A stretch of DNA of 49,184 nt. Origin: an uncultured Mycoplasmatota bacterium (lineage in GTDB: Bacteria; Bacillota_I; Bacilli_A; RF39; UBA660). The stretch lies in NCBI GenBank assembly GCA_947574215.1, contig CANPIX010000007.1, positions 1 through 49,184 on the forward strand, in the 5' to 3' direction. This document shows, piece after piece, positions 43,374-49,184 of this stretch. Position numbers and translations under genes: made by a program. A model generated the notes under the pieces. That model searched no databases, was not told where the DNA came from, and saw nothing but the letters and a program-made list of their open reading frames with translations. Positions within the stretch are counted from its first letter, which is position 1. Each line of letters begins with the position of its first letter.

Positions 43374-45254
43374 CTATTTTGCAAGAACTTCACAAATCAA
43401 ATTGCTTATTTCAGTAGGATTTTCTAATGATAAGCCTTCAATTAAACGAGCTTGTGCGTATAAAATTTTTGTATATTTCTCTAACTCTTCCAAATCATTT
43501 TTAGAAAATAAGTCTTGTAATTTTTTAATGATTTTATGATTTTCATTGATTTCTAGAATTACTTCAGCTTTTACTTTTTCATTTGTTGGCATTGCGTTCA
43601 TAACTTTTTCCATTTCTACAGAAATATTTCCTTTACTTGTTAGACAAACAGGATGGTTTTTAAGTCGGTGAGTGAATTGGATTCCTGAAACATTTTCCTT
43701 TACAAATTCTTGCATTTTATCAAATAATTTTTTGTTCTCCTCATTTGATTTTTTTAAAGCTTCTTTTTCTTCTTCTGAATCCAAATTTGTGTTTTCATCA
43801 CTAACATTCAAAAATTTCTTTTTGTCATACTCTTGCATAACTTTTAAAACAAATTCGTCCATATAATCGGTAAGATATAAAATTTCGTACCCTTTTTCTT
43901 TAACGGTTTCTACTTGTGGAAGATTGTCTATTTTATCAATAGTTTCTCCACAAGCGTAATAAATGGTATCTTGTTTTTCCATACAGTTGGCTATGTATTC
44001 TTTTAAAGTAATCATTTTTTTCTCTTTTGAAGATGTATAGAGCAATAGATCTTGTAAATCTTCTTTTTTCATTCCGTAAGAATTGTAAATACCATATTTT
44101 AATTGCGTACCAAAATCTTTAAAAAATTTTTCATATTGTTCTCGCTCTTCTTTTAACATGGTTTCTAATTCTTTTTTTATTTTATTTTCAATTCCTTTAG
44201 CGATTAATTCGATTTGGTGGTTTTCTTGTAAAGTTTCACGAGAAATATTTAAAGAAATATCTTCACTATCCACTAATCCTTTTACAAAACTGTAATAATC
44301 GGGTAATAAATCACTGCATTTTTCCATTATTAAAACGCCTTTAGAATAAAGTTGCAAACCTTTTTCGTATTCTTTAGTGTAATAATCATAAGGTGCATGA
44401 GAAGGAATGAATAATAGACTTGTAAAACTGCATTTTCCTTCCACAACACTTCTAAAAGTTCTCAAAGGCTTTTCATAATCATAAAATTTGTCCGCATAAA
44501 AGTCTTGGTATTCTTCCTCTTTAACTTTTTGTTTCTCTTTTTTCCAAATAGGAATACGACTATTTAACGTTTTATCTTCATACGTTTTTATTTCTTTATC
44601 TTCTTTGTCTTTTTCACATTTTTCTTCTTTCATCATAATAGGATAGGTAATATAATCAGAGTATTTTTTAATAAGTCTTTCGATTGTATAGTTTTCCAAA
44701 AATTCATCGTAATTTTCTTCCTCTGTATTGTCTTTTAAATACAAAACGATTTTAGTACCATTATCCTTTTTATCACTTTCCATAATAGAAAAACCATCAG
44801 TACCAGTAGATTCCCACTTATAGGATTTATCACTATCTATACTTTTACTCGTTACAACAACGTTTTTAGCTACCATAAAAGCAGAATAAAAACCAACACC
44901 AAATTGTCCAATAATTTGCATATCTTTACTAGTCTCATTGTTTTCTTTAAAAAGTTCAGATCCACTTCTAGCAATTGTTCCTAAGTTGTTTTCCAATTCT
45001 TCTTCTGTCATACCAATTCCATTATCGCAAATGGTTAAGGTCCTAGCTTTTTTATCTATCTCAATGCGTATTTCTAATTCTTCTTTTTTAATATTTAAGG
45101 CATCATTTGTTAAAGAATTGTAATAAATTTTATCAAGTGCATCGCTTGCATTAGAAATCAACTCTCGTAAAAAAATTTCTCGATTGGTATAAATTGAATT
45201 AATCATCATATCCAATAATTTTTTTGATTCAGCTTTGAATTGCTTTTTCTTCAT
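43374..45254 (-). CDS. htpG: molecular chaperone HtpG (Hsp90)
   Basis: 626 residues from the ATG at 45254 (MKKKQFKAESKKLLDMM). A longer frame to 45323 would run through the promoter and CIRCE site and is rejected. The N-terminal ATPase shows ELISNASDALDKI, CDNGIGMTEEEL and GQFGVGFYSAFMVA; the middle domain has VDSEDISLNISRETLQ, and the C-terminal dimerisation domain follows, with Glu/Lys-rich linkers. It is an ATP-dependent folding chaperone in the cytosol. Expression should be heat-inducible through HrcA. Confidence 0.97.
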   Translation of the reverse strand: MKKKQFKAESKKLLDMMINSIYTNREIFLRELISNASDALDKIYYNSLTNDALNIKKEELEIRIEIDKKARTLTICDNGIGMTEEELENNLGTIARSGSELFKENNETSKDMQIIGQFGVGFYSAFMVAKNVVVTSKSIDSDKSYKWESTGTDGFSIMESDKKDNGTKIVLYLKDNTEEENYDEFLENYTIERLIKKYSDYITYPIMMKEEKCEKDKEDKEIKTYEDKTLNSRIPIWKKEKQKVKEEEYQDFYADKFYDYEKPLRTFRSVVEGKCSFTSLLFIPSHAPYDYYTKEYEKGLQLYSKGVLIMEKCSDLLPDYYSFVKGLVDSEDISLNISRETLQENHQIELIAKGIENKIKKELETMLKEEREQYEKFFKDFGTQLKYGIYNSYGMKKEDLQDLLLYTSSKEKKMITLKEYIANCMEKQDTIYYACGETIDKIDNLPQVETVKEKGYEILYLTDYMDEFVLKVMQEYDKKKFLNVSDENTNLDSEEEKEALKKSNEENKKLFDKMQEFVKENVSGIQFTHRLKNHPVCLTSKGNISVEMEKVMNAMPTNEKVKAEVILEINENHKIIKKLQDLFSKNDLEELEKYTKILYAQARLIEGLSLENPTEISNLICEVLAK

Positions 45255-45278
45255 AATTATCTCTTCTTTCTTATAAGT

Positions 45279-45307
45279 ATAGTAACACCAGAAATAGCAC
45301 TTGTCAA
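45279..45307 (-). promoter_or_regulatory. sigma-A promoter of htpG
   Basis: On the minus strand TTGACA, 17 bases, TACTAT, with TGT in front of the -10. The -35 lies inside the CIRCE element, so repressor binding would block RNA polymerase directly. Confidence 0.85.
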
Positions 45308-45320
45308 CGGTGAGTGCTAT
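45294..45320. promoter_or_regulatory. CIRCE operator (HrcA binding site)
   Basis: ATAGCACTT, nine bases, GAGTGCTAT: the CIRCE consensus is TTAGCACTC-N9-GAGTGCTAA, and the core AGCACT/AGTGCT is intact with the exact 9-base spacer. It overlaps the htpG -35 and is also 20 bases upstream of the AriA-like gene's -35. Confidence 0.92.
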
Positions 45321-45339
45321 CAATAAAAAATGGAAAAAA

Positions 45340-45368
45340 TTGGAAATAAGAAAAAAGTATTGTATAAT
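45340..45368 (+). promoter_or_regulatory. promoter of the PARIS-like gene pair
   Basis: TTGGAA at 45340-45345 and a perfect TATAAT at 45363-45368 with a 17-base spacer. The ATG at 45391 follows with TAGGTGA as ribosome binding site. It diverges from htpG. Confidence 0.7.
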
Positions 45369-45390
45369 AGTTTTAGAAATTAGGTGAAGT

Positions 45391-46776
45391 ATGAAAAGAA
45401 AACCTTTTATTAAAAGATTTCAAATTGAAGAACTGTTCGGAATTTATAATGTGGATATACCTTTTGATGATGATATAAATATATTTGTAGGGGAAAACGG
45501 ATTAGGGAAGACAACGATTTTAAATTGTATTAATTATGTTTTGCAATGTGATTCTGATAATTTATATCATATTAACTTCAAAAGAATAATTGTTACATTT
45601 CAAGATAAAACAAAATTAAAAATAAATCATGATGAAATTTTAACTGATGCAATGTTTGATATAAATTCGAGGAGACATTTTATCTATAATAGCGATTTAG
45701 AATATGATAAATCATCCTTTGTCTCTCAAGTAAAAACTCTTTATAGACAATTAAAAATTAATGAAATGGATATGAATGTGCATGAAATGTCTTTAATCAT
45801 AGCAAGGCAAATTCGACCATTTTCCGTAGGAAATCGACTTCAAATTGAAAAAATAATAACAGAACTGGAAAACAACTATGAAGACGATTGGGAAATGATT
45901 ATTCAGAAAAAATTAAAAAACAATATTATTTACTTACCTACTTACAGGAGAATAGAAGAGGATTTTAACAAATGTATGAATAACGATATGAAATATCGTA
46001 ATGATATTATGAAAAAAATTTCTAATCTTCAATTCGGTATGAACGATGTTGAGCAACTTATTAAAAATACTTGTGACGAATTAAGAAATAATACAAATGA
46101 AGGCTTTAAAGAAATGACAAGTAATTTGCTTAAAAATTATGTTTCTATGTTAAAAAATAAATCCAAAAAAGTAAAAGTCATTAGACACAAAATAGAAGAA
46201 TCAAAATTGAGAATTATTTTTGAAAGATTAGCTGAGAAAATAGATGAAGATGTAAAAAAATCAATTATAGAATTTACGAATCAAAGTGAAAAAATAACTG
46301 ATTTTGAGTACAGTTATTTAGTAATTATTATCAACAGTTTAATTGAAATTTACGAAAAAACAAAAGCTATGGATGAAAGTTTAGATAAATTTGTATGTGT
46401 TTGTAATAAATATTTAGAGAATAATACATTTAAGTACAATCCATTTAAAATTGAATGTACTCTTTTACAAGAATATGGAGGAGAGCCAATTGAATTTAAA
46501 AATCTTTCTTCTGGAGAAAAACAAATTGTGTCTCTATTCTCAAAGTTATATCTTTCCAAAGATGAAAAAAACATCATCTTATTTGATGAGCCTGAACTTT
46601 CTTTGTCTATAGTATGGCAATCAAGGCTTTTACCAGATATCATAGAATCCAATAAATGCGATTTTATGGTTGTTATTACTCATTCACCATTTATATTTGA
46701 CAATGAATTTAAACAATATACAAAAGACATTAAAAATTATATTACACCTATTAAAGAAAAAATGCTAATTGAGTAA
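45391..46776 (+). CDS. ariA: AriA-like ABC-type ATPase of a PARIS-like defence pair
   Basis: 461 residues. Walker A is GENGLGKTT (34-42), the ABC signature LSSGEKQ lies at about 372-378, Walker B is IILFDEPELSLS (about 396) and a switch histidine is in VITHSPFIF. The part between is helical and probably forms a coiled insertion. This is the OLD/AAA-type ABC ATPase architecture. The gene directly after it encodes a DUF4435 protein, the arrangement of AriA-AriB in PARIS, where AriA forms a scaffold that holds AriB until a phage anti-restriction protein triggers release. The assignment rests on architecture and context. Lys-rich codon use does not differ clearly from its neighbours. Confidence 0.7.
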   Translation: MKRKPFIKRFQIEELFGIYNVDIPFDDDINIFVGENGLGKTTILNCINYVLQCDSDNLYHINFKRIIVTFQDKTKLKINHDEILTDAMFDINSRRHFIYNSDLEYDKSSFVSQVKTLYRQLKINEMDMNVHEMSLIIARQIRPFSVGNRLQIEKIITELENNYEDDWEMIIQKKLKNNIIYLPTYRRIEEDFNKCMNNDMKYRNDIMKKISNLQFGMNDVEQLIKNTCDELRNNTNEGFKEMTSNLLKNYVSMLKNKSKKVKVIRHKIEESKLRIIFERLAEKIDEDVKKSIIEFTNQSEKITDFEYSYLVIIINSLIEIYEKTKAMDESLDKFVCVCNKYLENNTFKYNPFKIECTLLQEYGGEPIEFKNLSSGEKQIVSLFSKLYLSKDEKNIILFDEPELSLSIVWQSRLLPDIIESNKCDFMVVITHSPFIFDNEFKQYTKDIKNYITPIKEKMLIE

Positions 46777-47726
46777 TGAAAAATGATTTAATTGACGCAA
46801 TGTCAAAATCTATAGGAAAAGACGTTGCCGTATTTCAAAAATTTGTACTTGAGTATAAAAAATATAATAATACTTTATTTTCTTTTGTAGAAGGAGAAGA
46901 TTTTTGTTATTATAACCCTCGAATTAGACAAAGAGTAAATCCAGAAGATATAATATATTATAAATGTGATGGCAAAAGCAATGTCATAGGTGTATATAAT
47001 TTAATAAAGAAGAAATTACAAATAAGAAACAATAATACAATGATGTTTTTTGTAGATAGAGATTATAATTTTGATAAAGTGCCAAAAGAAATTTACATTA
47101 CTGATTACTATGCAATAGAAAATTTTTATCTAAACGAAAATACTGTGAAGAATATATTGGAAAATTTTATGGAAATGAATACCCATAGCAAAAACTATAA
47201 ACAGAGCTTAAATTTCTATAAAAAAACATACGCTGAGTACAGTATTTTTGCAGTAAAATTAAATTCTTTTTACTATACAATAAGAAAGCATGAAAAGTTA
47301 AATGGACTTCCAAGAGCAAACTTTGGGATATTAAAATTTTCTAAATTTATAGAAAAAGATAGCTTAGATAATTTTCTAATGAAACAGATAAGTTATGAAA
47401 GATTATTAAAAATGTATACTATTTCTTATGATATTCCAATACAAAGTTTTCAAGAAAATGAGTTACTATTTAATGAAACAGATCATACCAACTTTAGAGG
47501 AAAATTTGAATTAGAATTTTTGCAGTGGATTTTAAATAAGATAAGAATTTCGATAAAAGAAGGCAACTTAGACTTTGATAAAGATAAGGTTTGTAAGTAT
47601 GATTTTCATACTGATGCAATGAAAGTTTTAAGTACTTATGCCCATACGCCAAAATCTCTTTATGAATATATTGATCAGAATGGCTGTAAAAATATTGAAA
47701 AAATTATTTATACAGATGTTTCTTAA
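46776..47726 (+). CDS. ariB: AriB-like DUF4435/TOPRIM effector of a PARIS-like pair
   Basis: 316 residues. Features of DUF4435 are present in order: FSFVEGEDFCYY with a TOPRIM-type Glu at 39, YYKCDGKSNVIGVYNLI, MMFFVDRDYNF as the DxD metal site, and YITDYYAIENFYL. In PARIS, AriB is the toxic nuclease, which cleaves host tRNA after release from AriA. Its ATG shares one base with the ariA stop, so the two are translationally coupled. A terminator follows. An alternative is another OLD-TOPRIM-type pair such as a Gabija-like system, but there is no UvrD helicase here and the DUF4435 motifs favour PARIS. Confidence 0.7.
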   Translation: MKNDLIDAMSKSIGKDVAVFQKFVLEYKKYNNTLFSFVEGEDFCYYNPRIRQRVNPEDIIYYKCDGKSNVIGVYNLIKKKLQIRNNNTMMFFVDRDYNFDKVPKEIYITDYYAIENFYLNENTVKNILENFMEMNTHSKNYKQSLNFYKKTYAEYSIFAVKLNSFYYTIRKHEKLNGLPRANFGILKFSKFIEKDSLDNFLMKQISYERLLKMYTISYDIPIQSFQENELLFNETDHTNFRGKFELEFLQWILNKIRISIKEGNLDFDKDKVCKYDFHTDAMKVLSTYAHTPKSLYEYIDQNGCKNIEKIIYTDVS

Positions 47727-47753
47727 GATTTTATAGAAATACAATTTTTTGTT

Positions 47754-47781
47754 AAAAAAGTAGTTCATAGATCTACTTTTT
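47754..47781. terminator. bidirectional terminator between the PARIS-like pair and the next gene
   Basis: AAAAAGTAG (47755-47763) and CTACTTTTT (47773-47781) form a 9-bp stem with a 9-base loop. Both strands end in T runs, so it can serve both converging units. Confidence 0.75.
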
Positions 47782-47782
47782 C

Positions 47783-47814
47783 ATGATTTTAAAACACTAT
47801 AAAATCATTTTTTT
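47783..47814 (+). terminator. second terminator hairpin on the plus strand
   Basis: ATGATTTT (47783-47790) and AAAATCAT (47801-47808) pair over 8 bp and a T run continues to 47814. It overlaps the stop codon of the minus-strand gene. Confidence 0.6.
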
Positions 47815-48620
47815 AATTGTAGTGTTTTTAACACTTCTTCATCATAATAAGGAGATAAACTACCATTATTTCTAGACCCTATTAATTGGTAATATTGTTG
47901 CTTTCTTTTCTTTTTTTCTTCATTGCAAAGTTGTTTTCTTTCACTTTTAAAAGCTTCTAAAGATTCATATTCATCTAAATCTATAATTTTTTCAATTTTA
48001 GAAAAACTACTTCCTTTAAATAATTTATTACCACGAATTGAACCATCTAGATTTAATATTGCATAATAATCTCCATCATTAACACTAAAAGACTCAACAA
48101 TCTTTTTATTAGTAACTGGATTAATATATGAATAACAATCATCATGCTCATAATCTGAACTAATACCGAATACTGCAATAAATCCATTATACTCAGTTAG
48201 ATAATTAACATTCCCTAGTTTATAAGAAACTACTCCCCATTTTTTACGTGGAACGAAAAATTTGCCTTGTTTATAATCATATAATGCATTAAAATTTCCA
48301 CTACCATTTTGAACTTGAAACAGATTTAAATCTTTAATTACAGTTATATTATGTATAGCTCCAAAATAATAACCATTCATATACCATCTATTAATTTCTA
48401 TTAATCTTTTATCTACTAATCTTTCATGAATTACAATATAACTTTCATTATGCTCAGTTTTACCATCATTGTTAATAACTACAATTACATTTTGTCCATC
48501 TAAAAAATATCTATCTTCTGTTTTCATCATTTCAATATATCCTCTAAGAAGTCGCGCATCAATTTCATCTTCCGTCATGTGTGTTTTCATTCGTCTTACT
48601 ACTCTTTTTGGTAATAGCAT
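47805..48620 (-). CDS. hypothetical protein, possibly WG-repeat-like
   Basis: 271 residues, ending in TGA. A GGGAGG site lies 10 bases before the ATG. The N-terminal 35 residues are charged and helical (RRMKTHMTEDEIDARLLRG). The middle is rich in aromatic and Gly/Asn residues in short strands (NALYDYKQGKFFVPRKKWG, YLTEYNGFIAVFG, ILNLDGSIRGNKLF), a pattern that recalls WG-type beta repeats, though weakly. The C-terminus is a basic helix (RKQLCNEEKKKRKQQYYQL). There is no signal or membrane segment. The function is unknown; its position beside a defence pair makes an accessory or cargo gene possible. Confidence 0.55.
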   Translation of the reverse strand: MLLPKRVVRRMKTHMTEDEIDARLLRGYIEMMKTEDRYFLDGQNVIVVINNDGKTEHNESYIVIHERLVDKRLIEINRWYMNGYYFGAIHNITVIKDLNLFQVQNGSGNFNALYDYKQGKFFVPRKKWGVVSYKLGNVNYLTEYNGFIAVFGISSDYEHDDCYSYINPVTNKKIVESFSVNDGDYYAILNLDGSIRGNKLFKGSSFSKIEKIIDLDEYESLEAFKSERKQLCNEEKKKRKQQYYQLIGSRNNGSLSPYYDEEVLKTLQLKK

Positions 48621-48644
48621 AATTAAAAACCTCCCTTGTGTTAT

Positions 48645-48653
48645 ATTATATCA
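48645..48653 (-). promoter_or_regulatory. extended -10 promoter of the 271-residue protein
   Basis: On the minus strand TGATATAAT is a perfect extended -10 about 25 bases before the ATG. The -35 at 17 bases is poor. Confidence 0.55.
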
Positions 48654-48811
48654 CAGTTCTTAATGAATTTCCCTTGTGTATAAAGATAAGACCTATTTTT
48701 ACTACAATACCATAATACCACATTTTAAGCGGAAGGTAAACGGAAATTGAAAAGAAATTCATACCCGTTTTGCCCAGTGTTTATAAGGGTTTGTAGAAAT
48801 TTCAAAAAAAA

Positions 48812-49102
48812 TTATTTTTCCAACATTTTAAAAATTAAAAATTTAATGTTTTCCATCGTTACATTTTTCATAGTGGATTTATCATAAAGAGTAGGATTAT
48901 TTTCATAATTAATCAATGCAAAATAACTATTAACATTACTTATAATTATTTGATGTGGTTCGTGTATAGATAGATTTGTGTTTTCAAAATGAATATATTT
49001 ACCACCAATAAAATCAATATGTAGTTTTGAAATATCTTTAAGTTTTAGTATCTTATCTTTAATAGAAGAGGGAAACTCTAATTGTTCTATGGATACTTTC
49101 AT
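48812..49102 (-). CDS. small hypothetical protein
   Basis: 96 residues with a strong GGAAGGAGG site 9 bases before the ATG. It has no membrane or signal segment, no cysteine, and a mixed alpha/beta look (MKVSIEQLEFPSSIKDKILK, IIISNVNSYFALINYENN, NVTMENIKFLIFKMLEK). I do not recognise it. The about 160 bases between it and the 271-residue gene hold no gene and no clear terminator. A hairpin terminator lies just upstream of its ribosome binding site. Confidence 0.5.
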   Translation of the reverse strand: MKVSIEQLEFPSSIKDKILKLKDISKLHIDFIGGKYIHFENTNLSIHEPHQIIISNVNSYFALINYENNPTLYDKSTMKNVTMENIKFLIFKMLEK

Positions 49103-49126
49103 GAGTTATACCTCCTTCCAAGCATG

Positions 49127-49162
49127 AAAAAAGTCCATAATATCAAGTATTATGAACTTTTT
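49127..49162. terminator. hairpin terminator at the right edge
   Basis: AAAAAGT-C-CATAATA (49128-49142) pairs with TATTATG-A-ACTTTTT (49148-49162) with a single C-A mismatch and a 5-base loop. T runs on both strands suggest a two-way terminator that separates the 96-residue gene from whatever lies to the right. Confidence 0.65.
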
Positions 49163-49184
49163 ATATCTAACCGAACTATTTAGG

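Noticed and set aside
45255-45323. Upstream start for HtpG adding 23 residues
   Set aside because: The extension (MIALTVDKCYFW) would be encoded by the promoter and CIRCE sequences and is not part of the Hsp90 family.
1-49184. Mollicutes code with TGA as tryptophan
   Set aside because: TGA ends the genes at 18614-19981, 37915-38535, 22204-30924 and 47805-48620 at the expected lengths, and tryptophan is encoded by TGG.
1-49184. tRNA genes, insertion sequences, integrase or attachment sites
   Set aside because: No T-arm GTTCGA-type cloverleaf, transposase or recombinase motif, or long flanking direct repeat was found in any gap.

Overview
The window is low-GC DNA that reads with the standard bacterial code: TGA is used as a stop, for example at the ends of the genes at 18614, 37915 and 47805 (minus). 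The gene content fits an uncultivated, probably gut-associated Bacillota/Mycoplasmatota lineage. It has a complete Firmicutes-type S10-spc-alpha ribosomal operon, ClpC, an HrcA/CIRCE site, an LtaS-like enzyme, the zinc-ribbon forms of S14 and L36, and several surface proteins with an N-terminal anchor followed by a TYA, SFA or SYAYF signature. The exact taxon is an inference.

Layout. 1-870: the cysteine-rich end of a surface protein, a small anchored protein and a terminator. 900-15066: one ribosomal operon (rpsJ to rplQ, with secY, adk, map, infA and rpoA) driven by a good sigma-A promoter and closed by a hairpin that overlaps the rplQ stop. rpmD (L30) is missing from its usual place between rpsE and rplO. 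15100-22030: a secreted protein, clpC, a glutamyl-tRNA synthetase homologue that has lost its catalytic signatures, cysS and a YugP-like metalloprotease. 22110-31920: a surface locus with a 2,906-residue repeat protein, a translationally coupled anchored protein and a TasA/CalY-like SYAYF protein. 31977-38535: tex, then an envelope operon (LtaS-like enzyme, asparagine synthetase, PAP2 phosphatase). 38547-42752: TspO, a UDG-like protein, a broken Ppx/GppA gene, a CapA-like protein and a DUF21-like membrane protein. 42772-43308: an ORF-free transcription unit of about 500 nt on the minus strand, with a perfect consensus promoter and an intrinsic terminator, which I could not assign to a known RNA family. 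43374-45320: htpG under a CIRCE operator. 45340-47781: an ABC-type ATPase plus DUF4435/TOPRIM gene pair that looks like a PARIS (AriA-AriB) anti-phage system. 47805-49102: two unknown minus-strand genes.

The items most worth following up are the PARIS-like pair, the unassigned RNA, the degenerate GluRS at its ancestral gltX-cysS locus, and the giant calcium-repeat/glycine-rich surface protein. No tRNA, rRNA, CRISPR array, transposase or integrase was seen.
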